The notes beneath the pieces were generated by a model. That model did no database searches and was not told the DNA's origin. It was given only the letters and a program-made list of their open reading frames with translations. Made by a program: the position numbers and the translations under genes. From NCBI RefSeq assembly GCF_017922435.1, contig NZ_VDEZ01000001.1, forward strand, positions 1 to 64,000: a stretch of DNA of 64,000 nucleotides, written 5' to 3'. Position 1 is the stretch's first letter; every line of letters begins with the position of its first letter. Below are positions 24,966 to 34,636 of this stretch, piece by piece. The stretch is from Thalassospira sp. ER-Se-21-Dark. Lineage in GTDB: Bacteria; Pseudomonadota; Alphaproteobacteria; Rhodospirillales; Thalassospiraceae.

Positions 24966-25244
24966 TTCCCATCCTCCGAGCTGTTTGCATATCCCGCCCG
25001 GAAACCCGGGGAAACCAGATCATCTACCCGATCAGGATCAGGCAATAGATGTTGTTATCTCAAAGTATTATAACAACTTTTAAGGCATTTCTACCATATG
25101 GTTATCGCCACACGGTTTTAAAGCAACCAAAACGGAAAACCCGGTAATTGCCCAAAGGGTTCGCCAAAACGCGGCCAATAAACGCCAAAGGCGAACATCC
25201 CCTTCCCTCTTTTCTTTTTGCCAGATTTGCACTATATACAGCCC

Positions 25245-25261
25245 ACGGTCAGTTTGACCGT
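25245..25261 (+). other. leader hairpin upstream of rpsU
   Basis: Perfect seven-bp stem ACGGTCA/TGACCGT with a three-base loop, 66 bases before the rpsU start, followed by a T-rich tract at about 25292-25309. It may fold in the rpsU leader and influence its expression. The remaining gap from 24966 shows nothing else recognisable. Confidence 0.35.
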
Positions 25262-25326
25262 AAATCCAACCGGGGGGCATTCCGCACTCCGGGTGTTTTT
25301 GTTTTTTTGAAAGGAGCGTGGTTTCC

Positions 25327-25530
25327 GTGCAGGTAATCGTTCGCGACAACAATGTCGATCAGGCTCTGAAAGCGCTTAAGAAAAAGATGCAGCGCGAGGG
25401 CATTTTCCGTGAGATGAAACTCCGTCGCCACTTTGAAAAGCCGTCGGAGAAGAAAGCTCGCGAAGGGGCGGAAGCAATCCGTCGTGCCCGCAAGCTGGAG
25501 CGTAAGCGCATCGAGCGCGAAGGCTTCTAG
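25327..25530 (+). CDS. rpsU: 30S ribosomal protein S21
   Basis: Small basic protein of the 30S subunit near the mRNA exit path. The 67 residues [21 protein letters not shown] to RKRIEREGF match alphaproteobacterial S21 throughout. The start is GTG at 25327, ten bases after AAGGAG (25311-25316); an in-frame GTG at 25318 is too close to that site. It is alone on the strand and ends in a terminator, with an extra hairpin in the 3' untranslated region. Confidence 0.95.
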   Translation: MQVIVRDNNVDQALKALKKKMQREGIFREMKLRRHFEKPSEKKAREGAEAIRRARKLERKRIEREGF

Positions 25531-25571
25531 TCTTTTTCACTTTCGGGGTATCTCGAACGTGACTGTACGAT

Positions 25572-25593
25572 CGAATTTAGCTTGCTAAATTCG
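25572..25593 (+). other. AT-rich hairpin in the rpsU 3' region
   Basis: Perfect nine-bp stem CGAATTTAG/CTAAATTCG with loop CTTG, 42 bases after the rpsU stop. No T-run follows. It is separate from the terminator at 25606 and could be an RNA-processing or stabilising element. Confidence 0.4.
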
Positions 25594-25605
25594 GACCCGT
25601 GCGCC

Positions 25606-25644
25606 AAGCCCGCCTCGGAGCAATCCGGGCGGGTTTGGTTTTTT
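25606..25644 (+). terminator. intrinsic terminator of rpsU
   Basis: Bulged stem with outer AAGCCCGCC/GGCGGGTTT, inner CGGA/TCCG and a GCAA tetraloop, followed by GGTTTTTT. Confidence 0.85.
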
Positions 25645-25683
25645 CTGGGCCTTGGCCGCAATCATGACCTGATCAAGAATTGA

Positions 25684-26448
25684 TCAAGCGGCCTTGCAGA
25701 TCGAGTTGCCACCATCGGCCAGCATGGCAGAGCCGGTAACAAAGCTTGAATGATCAGACGCCAGGAACAAGGCCGCTTTGGCGATTTCAGCTGGCTCGGC
25801 AATCCGGCCAAGGGCGTGGAACTTTTCCACCATTGCCCGTGCTTCCGGATCATTGGCAAAGCTTGCCGCCATCGGGGTATCTGTTCCGCCCGGCAACAAG
25901 GCATTTACCCGCACATTGGCCCCGCCATATTCGACCGCCAGACATTGCGCCATACCGATCAAGCCCATTTTACTTGCCGCATAGGCCGCCATGCCCGGCA
26001 GGCCAATGGTATGTCCAACAAAGGTAGAAGTAAAAATAACTGATCCGCCACCGCGTTTGGCAATGGTGGGCATCTGGTATTTCGCTCCGAACATGGCTGA
26101 TGTCAGATTGGTTCGAATGGTTTTCTCCCACTCCCCAACATCAATATCGCTCAGCGCACCGGGTGATCCGAGGGTTCCGGCATTGTTGAACCCCACATCA
26201 AGCCCGCCATATTCACCAATCGCGGCATCAACCAATGCCTTGGCAAACGCCTCGTCGCAGACATCCCCGGCAAGGGCAAATGCCTTGCCACCTGCCCCAT
26301 TGATTTCCGTCACAACCTGATCAAGCCGATCTTCCGAGCGCGCCGCAAGCACAAGCTTTGCCCCTTCCCGGGCAAACAGTTTGGCCGATGCAGCGCCGAT
26401 CCCGGAACTTGCACCGGTGATGATAACAACCTTGTCTTCAAGCAACAT
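25684..26448 (-). CDS. short-chain dehydrogenase/reductase
   Basis: NAD(P)-dependent oxidoreductase of the classical SDR family. The cofactor motif TGASSGIGAASAKLF is at residues 10-24, the NNAG motif follows FNNAGTLG, and the catalytic triad appears as Ser in VIFTSTFVG plus YAASKMG. The C-terminal part has the usual ADGGNS ending. Length, 254 residues, is standard. The substrate is unknown. It lies between the rpsU terminator and an unrelated small membrane-anchored protein gene. Confidence 0.9.
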   Translation of the reverse strand: MLLEDKVVIITGASSGIGAASAKLFAREGAKLVLAARSEDRLDQVVTEINGAGGKAFALAGDVCDEAFAKALVDAAIGEYGGLDVGFNNAGTLGSPGALSDIDVGEWEKTIRTNLTSAMFGAKYQMPTIAKRGGGSVIFTSTFVGHTIGLPGMAAYAASKMGLIGMAQCLAVEYGGANVRVNALLPGGTDTPMAASFANDPEARAMVEKFHALGRIAEPAEIAKAALFLASDHSSFVTGSAMLADGGNSICKAA

Positions 26449-26585
26449 GATCTATCCAATCCATCTGGCACCAGTCCGGTTGAGTGGGTGGTGCGGTTAG
26501 CGATGGCAAAAGGATATGGGGCAGAGCCCATTGTTGCTCGCCGGTTTCGGACCTCACGTTGGTGTCGCGCAGAAACCCGGATGTA

Positions 26586-27173
26586 TCAGTCGCCCGATAC
26601 CCACGAGCGGATGTCATCCATCATCGTCGGCTCATAGCCAATCGGTTCAGGCATCGGCTCAGACCGCACAATGATGCCCGACTGGGTACGATAGACGGTA
26701 TAAAGCGTATCTTCTTCGATATCGGTAAAGGTTGAACTGCCATATTCGGCATCGACCAGGAAATTCCATTCCGCCAGATAGTTCACCAGATCAAGCACAT
26801 CGCCCTGCCCCAGATCATAGGCCATCTTCGGCTTGGTGTTTTCATCATTGATGTCGCGGTAACGGCCTTCAAAACGCACCAGCTTATAGCGCGCATCCAT
26901 GCCCATCACATTGGCCCAGGGCTTCAGCTTGATGAACTCGGCATCAATTCGCCACTGATCACCGTAAATCTCAAAGATGCCGACATCCCCGCCTTCGCCT
27001 GCCGCCAGATGCGCCTCGAACAAGTCCTCTTCAAGCGGCTCGAAATACATCTTGGCAATCGGCTCCTCGACTGTCAGCCGGACATAGGTCAGGATCGTCA
27101 GCCCCATGGACGCAACCAGCGCCACAGCAAGCACAACCACCAAAAGCAGAGAAACCCTTACTAACCGAAACAT
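26586..27173 (-). CDS. membrane-anchored protein of unknown function
   Basis: 195 residues. An N-terminal hydrophobic helix (about 6-30, LLLVVVLAVALVASMGLTILTYV) is followed by a periplasmic, acidic domain of about 160 residues. Segments such as DQWRIDAEFIKLKPWANVMGMDARYKLVRFEGRYRDI and YGSSTFTDIEEDTLYTVYRTQSGIIVR suggest a beta-rich fold. I do not recognise the family. It sits between the SDR gene and pntB, separated from pntB by a terminator, so it is probably transcribed alone. Confidence 0.65.
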   Translation of the reverse strand: MFRLVRVSLLLVVVLAVALVASMGLTILTYVRLTVEEPIAKMYFEPLEEDLFEAHLAAGEGGDVGIFEIYGDQWRIDAEFIKLKPWANVMGMDARYKLVRFEGRYRDINDENTKPKMAYDLGQGDVLDLVNYLAEWNFLVDAEYGSSTFTDIEEDTLYTVYRTQSGIIVRSEPMPEPIGYEPTMMDDIRSWVSGD

Positions 27174-27237
27174 GCGACCTTCCGAACCAAAACTTCAGGG
27201 CGAAGCATGACAGAACTATAAGACGTTGTAGCGCCGA

Positions 27238-27270
27238 AAAAAAGGCGGCCCCATCGGAGCCGCCTTTTGT
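27238..27270. terminator. terminator after the pnt operon
   Basis: Nine-bp stem AAAGGCGGC/GCCGCCTTT with a long T-run on the minus strand and a shorter one on plus. A small CAAACC/GGTTTG hairpin lies at 27276-27291, just after the pntB stop. Confidence 0.85.
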
Positions 27271-27292
27271 CTTTTCAAACCGGATGGTTTGA

Positions 27293-28690
27293 TCAGTTAT
27301 CGAGATGCATGACGATTTCTTCACACATCTTTTTGGCATCGCCGAACAGCATCATGGTGTTGTCCTTGAAGAACAGTTCGTTCTGGATGCCAGCGTAACC
27401 GGCTGACATGCCGCGTTTGACGAACAGGACCGTTTTGGCCTTTTCGACTTCAAGGATCGGCATGCCGAAGATCGGGCTTGCCGGGTCGGTTTTGGCTGCC
27501 GGGTTGGTGATATCATTGGCACCAATCACGAAGGCAACGTCAGCCGATCCGAAATCACGGTTGATTTCTTCCATTTCCAAGACGTCGTCATAGGGCACGC
27601 TGGCCTCGGCCAGAAGCACGTTCATGTGACCCGGCATACGTCCTGCCACCGGATGGATGGCGTAGCGGACTTTGACACCCTCGGCTTTGAGGATATCAGC
27701 CATTTCACGCAGCGCATGCTGTGCCTGTGCGACGGCCATGCCATAGCCCGGCACGATGATGACGCTCGATGCATTCTTCATGATGAAGGATGCATCATCG
27801 GCCGATCCGGATTTGACCGAACGATCACCATCGCCGCCCGCACCGGCGGCTGCTTCGCCCTCTGCGCCAAAGCCACCAAAGATGACATTGAAGATCGAGC
27901 GGTTCATGCCCTTGCACATGATGTAGGACAGGATCGCACCCGACGCGCCGACAAGCGCACCGGTAATGATCAGCGCACTGTTCTGAAGCGTAAAGCCGAT
28001 GCCACATGCCGCCCAACCCGAGTAAGAGTTCAGCATGGAAACAACGACCGGCATGTCTGCCCCGCCAATCGGAATGATCAGCGTGACACCCAGAACAAGC
28101 GCCAGTGCCACAAGGATCCAGAAGGCCGTATGGCTTTCGGTCACCACCAGGATGATGCCAAAGACAACGATGGCAATCCCGATGGCAAGGTTAAGCATAT
28201 GCTGCCCCTTGAACCGGACAGGCGTGCCCGAAACGATGCCCTGCAACTTACCAAACGCAATCAAGGATCCCGTGAAGGTAATCGCACCAATCGCAACACC
28301 AAGGCCCATTTCAATCAGGCTGGCAGCACCGATATTGCCCGCCGTTCCGATACCATAGGCACCCGGCGAATAAAGGGCTGCGCCGGCGACAAACACCGCC
28401 GCCAAACCGACCAGCGAGTGGAAGGCCGCAACAAGTTGTGGCAATGCGGTCATCTGGATCTTGAGCGCGATGACCGTACCAATCGCACCACCGATCAGAA
28501 TACCGACGATGATGGTTGTGTATGACAGCACGGCCGGGCTTGCCAGCGTGGTAAAGATGGCGATTGCCATACCCACCATGCCAAGGATGTTCCCGGTCCG
28601 GGCCGATTCAGGTGACGAAAGTCCGCGCAACGAAAGAATGAAGCAGACCGAGGCCACCAGATACAGGAAAGCCGATAGGTTTTCCGACAT
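27293..28690 (-). CDS. pntB: NAD(P) transhydrogenase subunit beta
   Basis: Membrane and NADP-binding subunit of the proton-translocating transhydrogenase, which uses the proton gradient to make NADPH from NADH. Residues 1-270 contain about nine hydrophobic helices. The C-terminal dIII domain carries [18 protein letters not shown], the NADP site, and [15 protein letters not shown]. Length, 465 residues, is normal. It is the last gene of pntAA-pntAB-pntB, 12 bases after pntAB, and is followed by a strong terminator. Confidence 0.95.
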   Translation of the reverse strand: MSENLSAFLYLVASVCFILSLRGLSSPESARTGNILGMVGMAIAIFTTLASPAVLSYTTIIVGILIGGAIGTVIALKIQMTALPQLVAAFHSLVGLAAVFVAGAALYSPGAYGIGTAGNIGAASLIEMGLGVAIGAITFTGSLIAFGKLQGIVSGTPVRFKGQHMLNLAIGIAIVVFGIILVVTESHTAFWILVALALVLGVTLIIPIGGADMPVVVSMLNSYSGWAACGIGFTLQNSALIITGALVGASGAILSYIMCKGMNRSIFNVIFGGFGAEGEAAAGAGGDGDRSVKSGSADDASFIMKNASSVIIVPGYGMAVAQAQHALREMADILKAEGVKVRYAIHPVAGRMPGHMNVLLAEASVPYDDVLEMEEINRDFGSADVAFVIGANDITNPAAKTDPASPIFGMPILEVEKAKTVLFVKRGMSAGYAGIQNELFFKDNTMMLFGDAKKMCEEIVMHLDN

Positions 28691-28702
28691 TGTGTGTTCC
28701 CC

Positions 28703-29134
28703 CTACTTCTTTTTCTTGAACATATGCAGCATGCGCTGGGCGACGATGAAGCCACCGAAAATGTTGACCGAGGCCAACACCACCGCAATGAAGCCCATCA
28801 TCTTGGAGAAGTTCATCTCCACCGGGCCTGCTGCCAGAAGCGCACCGACGATAATCACCGACGAAATGGCGTTGGTCACAGCCATCAGGGGTGAATGAAG
28901 GGCCGGGGTAACTTTCCACACGACGTAATAGCCAACAAAGCAGGCCAAGACGAAGACGGTCAGGCCAAGGACCGTCGGGCTAACGCCTGATCCCTGGACC
29001 GCGACCGCGGCTGTGCCTGCGGCATCGGACGCGCCACTTGCCAGACTGTCGGCAAGTTTGGCGGCCTTTTCCGCAAGGCCAAGGGCGGCATCGCGGAGTT
29101 CATTTGCATTCTGGGCTACGGATTGATCAGCCAT
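28703..29134 (-). CDS. pntAB: NAD(P) transhydrogenase subunit alpha part 2
   Basis: Membrane part of the split alpha subunit. The 143 residues include a helical N-terminal stretch and three or four membrane spans ([47 protein letters not shown] and [22 protein letters not shown]). Splitting PntA into two polypeptides is typical of alphaproteobacteria such as Rhodospirillum. GGAGGAGG lies directly upstream of the ATG at 29134, which overlaps the pntAA stop by eight bases. The frame extends upstream without support. Confidence 0.93.
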   Translation of the reverse strand: MADQSVAQNANELRDAALGLAEKAAKLADSLASGASDAAGTAAVAVQGSGVSPTVLGLTVFVLACFVGYYVVWKVTPALHSPLMAVTNAISSVIIVGALLAAGPVEMNFSKMMGFIAVVLASVNIFGGFIVAQRMLHMFKKKK

Positions 29135-30290
29135 TTGCGACCTCCTCCCCGCCGAATTTCGGATGAACGACCTTTCCATCATGGGTCAGGCGCGTCTCGG
29201 CGATGATCTGGTCCTCGCCATTAAACGACAGCGTGCCTTTGTCCTTATCGACAGAAAGGGTGATGAAGTTCAAAAGGTTCTTGGCATACATCGCCGTTGC
29301 ATCGGTTGCGACGGAACTGGTGATGTTGGCAGGACCAATCAGCTTGACGCCATTATCGGTCATTACCGTCTCACCAAGTTTCACACCGGCAACGTTACCA
29401 CCACGTTCAGCCGCCAGGTCAATAATGACCGAGCCCGGCTTCATGCCCGCCACCATATCGGCGGTGACGATTTCCGGTGCCGGACGGCCCGGAATAAGGG
29501 CCGTGGTAATGACGATGTCGGTCTTGGTCAGAACCTCTTTCAGCTTTTCAGCCTGTTTCTTTTTGTAGTCGTCCGACATTTCCTTGGCATAGCCGCCGGA
29601 TGTTTCGGCATCAGACGCCGTGTCGTCTTCGACTTCAATAAAGGTCCCGCCAAGCGATTGAACCTGTTCCTTGACCGCCGGGCGCACATCAAATGCCGAT
29701 ACAACGGCACCAAGGCGCTTGGCGGTTGCAATCGCCTGAAGGCCGGCAACACCGGCCCCGACCACGACAACACGTGCAGGTGCAAGTGTGCCCGCCGCCG
29801 TCATCATCATCGGATAGATGCGGCCAAATTCATGGGCGGCATCCAGAACGGCGCGATAGCCCGCCAGGTTGGATTGCGAGGACAGCACATCCATCGACTG
29901 TGCGCGTGAAATACGCGGCATCAGTTCCATCGAATAGCCATCAACACCCGCCTTTGCCATCGCCTCGATCAGGTCCTTGCGATCATAGGGCTCAAGCAGG
30001 GCCACAACCGCGGCCCCCTTTTTATAGGCGGTTAATTCGTTGGTTTTGCCGTCAATGACAGGTGGGCGCACCTTGAAGATGACATCAGCATCCTTCACGG
30101 TGGTTTTCATTGTTTTGGCAATGGTTGCACCAGCATCGACAAAGCGATCATCCGGTATGGCGGCGTCTATTCCGGCGCCAGCCTCGATTGCAACGTCAAA
30201 CCCCAGAGCCTTAAGCTTCTTAACGGTCTCTGGCGTGACGGCAACGCGCTTTTCCCCGGGCCATATTTCCTTTGGAACGGCCAGTTTCAT
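29127..30290 (-). CDS. pntAA: NAD(P) transhydrogenase subunit alpha part 1
   Basis: Soluble NAD(H)-binding subunit (dI domain). The opening [26 protein letters not shown], the [30 protein letters not shown] segment and the Rossmann motif [21 protein letters not shown] are all present, followed by [14 protein letters not shown]. Length, 387 residues, is typical for the split form. It heads the operon. About 170 bases upstream lies a terminator belonging to the preceding minus-strand transcript. Confidence 0.95.
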   Translation of the reverse strand: MKLAVPKEIWPGEKRVAVTPETVKKLKALGFDVAIEAGAGIDAAIPDDRFVDAGATIAKTMKTTVKDADVIFKVRPPVIDGKTNELTAYKKGAAVVALLEPYDRKDLIEAMAKAGVDGYSMELMPRISRAQSMDVLSSQSNLAGYRAVLDAAHEFGRIYPMMMTAAGTLAPARVVVVGAGVAGLQAIATAKRLGAVVSAFDVRPAVKEQVQSLGGTFIEVEDDTASDAETSGGYAKEMSDDYKKKQAEKLKEVLTKTDIVITTALIPGRPAPEIVTADMVAGMKPGSVIIDLAAERGGNVAGVKLGETVMTDNGVKLIGPANITSSVATDATAMYAKNLLNFITLSVDKDKGTLSFNGEDQIIAETRLTHDGKVVHPKFGGEEVANG

Positions 30291-30458
30291 CGCGTTTGAC
30301 CTCCTTCCCTAAATGATTGGTCAGTTTGACAATCCGTCTTCATTCAAAGCAACCGGTTCCAGAACGTCGTTTTGCGTTCCTTGTGGACCGATCACCGGGC
30401 AACCCTTGTCCAGTTCAAGTCATCCGGGCCAGCACACCTACACCTAAAGCGGCCCGAA

Positions 30459-30500
30459 AAAGAAAAAGGCGGTTCTTCAGCAATCGCAGAAGAAACCGCC
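30459..30500 (-). terminator. intrinsic terminator upstream of the pnt operon
   Basis: Minus-strand stem GGCGGTTTCTTC/GAAGAACCGCC with one bulge, loop TGCGATTGCT, then a TTTTTCTTTTT tail. The nearest minus-strand gene upstream ends at 31063, so it closes either that long 3' region or an unseen small transcript. Confidence 0.8.
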
Positions 30501-31062
30501 CACTTTCCCACCACGCATTACAAGGCAAAAAACCTTGCTGACATATCAGGTCCCACCCGCCATTGGTGCTCAGGACAAACAATCAATGACGCCCTGCATG
30601 TCTGCGTTGAAAGCAAGATGCGATTTCTGATCGGCAACCACAATCCGAAAAACCGACAAAAAAGCACTTTAACTTTATATCAGTTAATATATTGAAAAAT
30701 CTATTATGTGCGGAAATTCGCACATTTCATTTCCATTATGGAACAGGTCCTGATCCGGATCGTCACACAATAGAACGTTGATTTTTGGCAGTTTCCCCTG
30801 TTTTCGCCTCACGTTGTAAGTGAATATTATCTTACAAATAAACGCCCAAGTCTTCATTTATTCCCAAATGGGCACGCAATAGGGAACGTTGCAAACGCAA
30901 AAAGGTTCGCAAAAATATTCTCGATTTTTGGGAAACCAAACCGGATCAGACAGCAACAATCGGATTTTCCGTCGCGCAATTTGCCCAAATGGGCGCTCGA
31001 CTCTGCATTGAAAACCCGACTCGCTTGGGTCCGGATATGTTGGTGAATGCGCCTGGCGCGCC
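30501..31062. other. AT-rich intergenic region without a gene
   Basis: 560 bases between the UbiB-like gene and the pnt terminator. Composition is clearly more AT-rich than its neighbours. It contains two copies of CCCAAATGGGC (about 30865 and 30984), each a short dyad, and several T/A tracts. The open frames here have no family match or binding site. It could hold a small RNA or be a relic; nothing is supported. Confidence 0.45.
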
Positions 31063-32442
31063 TTATTGGTCGGGGCGTTCCAAACCGATCTGGGCCAGCG
31101 CATCTTTTTGACGGGCTTCAAGTTTTGCCACGTCAAAATCGCCAACAAGGTCGTTAAACAGGCGATACCAGTTCACCTCTGCATCAAGACGCAGGAAAAC
31201 CGCGCCAAGCCCGACCGCCGCGCGGTCAACCAGAACGAATTCACGGGGTGGTTTGACTCCACCGACACGGCGGAGTTCCTGATGCACCTTGCCCGCGACC
31301 TCTGCGCCATAGGCGACAGAGTTGGTTTCGCCCATCTTGCGTTCGCGGTCATCAAGGATCGGGCCATATACGAAGCTGGCCCAGATATTGAGCACATCAA
31401 TCAGTTCGCGTGATGGATTTTCAAAGCCCCAGCTTTCATAGGCTGAAACGGCCTTTTCCTCGTCCTCGTCACGAAGGGCTTCATAAAGCGTAATCACCGC
31501 TCTTACGAAGTCGGGCTTGAAAATGCGGATACAGCCGAAATCCAGAAGATTGACCGAAAGGTCATCGCGCAGGGTGTAATTACCCAGATGCGGATCGCCA
31601 TGGATCACGCCATAACGGTAAAACGGCACATACCAGGCGCGAAACATATTGAGCGCCACCTGATTGCGCGCATCCTGATCGGGATCGCTTTCAAGGAAGT
31701 GTTTGAACTTCTGCCCGGCTTGCCAGGTCATGGTCAAAAGCCGCTTGGTGGTCAGTTCATCAACCGGTTCAGGCACATGAACACAGTCCTCATCGGCCAG
31801 CATATGGCGATAAAGGCGCATATGCTTGGCTTCACGCTCATAATCAAGTTCTTCGCGCAGGCGGGCGGTCAGTTCTTCCTGAATGTTTTGCGCATCAATT
31901 GCGCTGTCATAGCGTTTGTATATCGCAAAGGCTGCGCGCAGCTGCTTAAGGTCGGCCTCAACCGTTGCCGACATATCCGGGTATTGCAGCTTGCACGCCA
32001 CATCACGCCCATCAGGAAGGACTGCCTTGTGCACTTGCCCGAGAGATGCCGCCGCCACGGCATCGTGGCTGAATTCGGTGAATTTCGATTGCCATCCCGC
32101 GCCCAGTTCGCTGCGCATGCGGCGCTTGACAAACAGCCACCCCATGCTGGGCGCATCAGCCTGCAGTTCCGCAAGCGCCTGGGTATATTCCTTGGGCAGG
32201 GCATCGGGGATGGTGGATAAGATCTGGGCGACCTTCATCAACGGCCCCTTGAGCCCGCCGAGGGCCGAGGTCAGTTCGGCGGCGTATTTGGCGTGATCAA
32301 TCTCGCCGCCGAACATTTTTCCCGTGGCAAGGCGCGCAGCCAGTTTGCTGGCCGATGCGCCCACCCGTGCATAACGACGAACCCGCCCGCCAAACCTGTT
32401 TTCCTCGTTTGCGGCGGTATAATCATCGTCGTTATCACTCAT
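31063..32442 (-). CDS. AarF/ABC1/UbiB family atypical kinase
   Basis: Member of the UbiB/ADCK family, whose members support ubiquinone biosynthesis and possibly other lipid processes. The 459 residues contain the KxGQ-region equivalent LMKVAQILSTIPDALPKEYTQAL, the Ala-rich loop VAAASLGQVHKAVLPDGRDVACKLQYP, the catalytic-loop GVIHGDPHLGNYTLRDDLSVNLLDFGCIRIF, and the family-specific C-terminal region. KVAQ in place of KxGQ occurs in this sub-branch. No membrane helices are evident. The stop of pepF precedes its ATG by one base, and the binding site lies inside pepF, so the two are coupled. Confidence 0.88.
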   Translation of the reverse strand: MSDNDDDYTAANEENRFGGRVRRYARVGASASKLAARLATGKMFGGEIDHAKYAAELTSALGGLKGPLMKVAQILSTIPDALPKEYTQALAELQADAPSMGWLFVKRRMRSELGAGWQSKFTEFSHDAVAAASLGQVHKAVLPDGRDVACKLQYPDMSATVEADLKQLRAAFAIYKRYDSAIDAQNIQEELTARLREELDYEREAKHMRLYRHMLADEDCVHVPEPVDELTTKRLLTMTWQAGQKFKHFLESDPDQDARNQVALNMFRAWYVPFYRYGVIHGDPHLGNYTLRDDLSVNLLDFGCIRIFKPDFVRAVITLYEALRDEDEEKAVSAYESWGFENPSRELIDVLNIWASFVYGPILDDRERKMGETNSVAYGAEVAGKVHQELRRVGGVKPPREFVLVDRAAVGLGAVFLRLDAEVNWYRLFNDLVGDFDVAKLEARQKDALAQIGLERPDQ

Positions 32443-32443
32443 A

Positions 32444-34219
32444 TCAGGAAAGCTCCTCCAGCTCGTCGATCATGCGTTTGATCATATTAAGGCCCCGCTG
32501 CCAGAAGGCCGGGTCCGATGCATCAAGTCCGAACGGTGCCAGAAGTTCTTTATGCCGTTTGGTGCCCCCGGCCTTCAGCATATCAAGATACTTCTGCTGG
32601 AAGCCGTCTTCGGCACCCTGATAAACGTCATAAAGCGAGTTCACCAGGCAATCGCCAAAGGCATAGGCATAGACATAGAACGGCGAATGGATGAAGTGCG
32701 GAATATAAGACCAGTAGTACTTGTATTCGTCTTCATAACGGATGGCATCGCCCAGGCTTTCATGCTGTACGGCAATCCAGATCTCGCAGATCTCATCGAC
32801 GGTCAATTCACCTTCGCGGCGCTTTTCATGGACGCGCTTTTCGAATTCAAAGAACGCGATCTGACGCACGACGGTGTTGAGCATGTCCTCAACCTTGCCA
32901 GCCAGCATGATACGCTTCATCTTCGGATCCGTTTCCGAACGCAGCATCGACTGGAAAGTCAGCATTTCACCAAACACTGACGCGGTTTCAGCCAGTGTCA
33001 GCGGCGTATCAGACAGGAAATAGCCCTGCTCTGCCGCCAGCACCTGATGCACACCATGGCCAAGCTCATGGGCCAGCGTCATCACATCACGGGTTTTGCC
33101 GTGATAGTTCAGCAGCAAATAAGGATGTGCCGACGGTACAGTCGGATGGGCAAAGGCGCCCGATGATTTACCCGCACGCGGTGGCACATCGATCCACGGA
33201 TTATCAAAGAATTTCTGACCAACTTCGGCCAGTTCAGGGGAAAATTCGCCATAGGCCTTCAACACGGTCGAACGCGCAGTATCCCAATCAATCTGACGAT
33301 CATCATCATCAGGCAGCGGCGCATTGCGATCCCAGTAATCAAGCTGATCGACACCGAACCACTTCGCCTTCAGGCGGTAATAACGGTGCGACAGGTCGGC
33401 ATGGCTGTTTTTAACGGCGGTATTGAGCGCATCGACAACCTCGTCCTCTACCTGGTTGGACAGGTTGCGCGACGATACCGGGGTTGGGAATTTGCGCAGG
33501 CGATCATCAATTTCCTTGTCCTTGGCAAGAGTATTGGTGATGTGCGCCAGAAGCTTGATGTTCTTGCCCAGAACGTCACCAATTGATTTCGCGGCCTTCT
33601 TGCGATCTTCGACCTTGCTTGATGAAAGCATGTTGGCGGCATCTGACATGGTCAGCTCTTCGCCATCAATCGGGAAGCGGAGCTCCGCCATGGTCTGATC
33701 AAACAGGCGCACCCATGCGGCTGATCCGGCAACGCGGCGTTCATGCAGGACCTGCTCGACCTCGTCGGAGAGTTGATGCGGGCGGAAGGCACGGTTTTCA
33801 TCAAGCCACGGGCGATAACGACGCAGCGCCTCGCTTTGTTCGTATTTCGCATCGAGCGATGCTTCTTCGATCCGGTTAATCTCAAGACCAAAGAACAGCG
33901 ACAGGCTGGAAATGCCGGTCATTTCTTCCTGAACGAACTGATAGAACTGGCCGATGGCCGCGTCCGAGCTATCCCCGGCATATTTAAGCTGGGCGAACGA
34001 GCCGATCTTGCCGCAAATCTCGCTGATGGCTTCGTATTCGACAATGGCGGCTGCCAGCTCATCACCCGACAGGTCATTGAGCTTGCCCTGATAGCTTTTC
34101 TGGAACGCCTGAGAGCGGCTTTTGGCATCATCAAGATCGCGCCGGATATTCGGGTCTTTCAGATCGTTATAGAGATCAGTCAGATCCCAGGTCGGCAAAT
34201 TCTTGTTGATCGCGTTCAT
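32444..34219 (-). CDS. pepF: M3 family oligoendopeptidase (PepF type)
   Basis: Cytosolic zinc peptidase that cleaves short peptides. Zinc motif HELGHGVHQVL gives the two His ligands and catalytic Glu; the downstream ETASVFGEML supplies the third ligand. The N-terminal helical half (1-330) starts NLPTWDLTDLYNDLKDPNIRRDL, characteristic of the alphaproteobacterial PepF clade. Length, 591 residues, is normal. It is the first gene of the pepF-ubiB-like pair and is divergent from the acyl-CoA ligase gene over a 417-base gap. Confidence 0.92.
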   Translation of the reverse strand: MNAINKNLPTWDLTDLYNDLKDPNIRRDLDDAKSRSQAFQKSYQGKLNDLSGDELAAAIVEYEAISEICGKIGSFAQLKYAGDSSDAAIGQFYQFVQEEMTGISSLSLFFGLEINRIEEASLDAKYEQSEALRRYRPWLDENRAFRPHQLSDEVEQVLHERRVAGSAAWVRLFDQTMAELRFPIDGEELTMSDAANMLSSSKVEDRKKAAKSIGDVLGKNIKLLAHITNTLAKDKEIDDRLRKFPTPVSSRNLSNQVEDEVVDALNTAVKNSHADLSHRYYRLKAKWFGVDQLDYWDRNAPLPDDDDRQIDWDTARSTVLKAYGEFSPELAEVGQKFFDNPWIDVPPRAGKSSGAFAHPTVPSAHPYLLLNYHGKTRDVMTLAHELGHGVHQVLAAEQGYFLSDTPLTLAETASVFGEMLTFQSMLRSETDPKMKRIMLAGKVEDMLNTVVRQIAFFEFEKRVHEKRREGELTVDEICEIWIAVQHESLGDAIRYEDEYKYYWSYIPHFIHSPFYVYAYAFGDCLVNSLYDVYQGAEDGFQQKYLDMLKAGGTKRHKELLAPFGLDASDPAFWQRGLNMIKRMIDELEELS

Positions 34220-34636
34220 TTGTCCTCCAGACAGTCTCTTTGATCATCCTGACCCGATATATAGCCTGTCAAAGCCATAGCACCAGACCTGTTCACAGAT
34301 ACGGTTTCAAATTGCTGGGTCGATCATATCGTTCCTTGCACCATCGACAACCGCAAAGCCATATCCAGCCCAAACAAACTGCAATTTGCAGTACACTTGC
34401 ACCGGAACAAGGCATTGAAACGCACGTTGCTGTGATATCGGTGACAATTCGGACTTTAAAATGTCATTTTCAGGCTGCGCAATTGTGCAATCCCTGATAA
34501 CAAATTCATCTTGGAACGTTCGTTTATTCCAATCTGCGCGGCCGTTGTGCAGGTATAAGGTTTATTGCAACGTCCCTATCAGGGCAGCACAAAGATTGCC
34601 CGTTCCCGGGATCAAAAAGTGAGGCAAGGAAACGTC
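34220..34636. other. divergent intergenic region, possible operator
   Basis: Between pepF and the acyl-CoA ligase gene. It includes the perfect 13-base palindrome CTGCAATTTGCAG (34379-34391), with a further TTGCA a few bases on. Such a dyad in a divergent region could bind a repressor of fatty-acid genes, but I cannot name the regulator. No reading frame here is supported. Confidence 0.35.
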
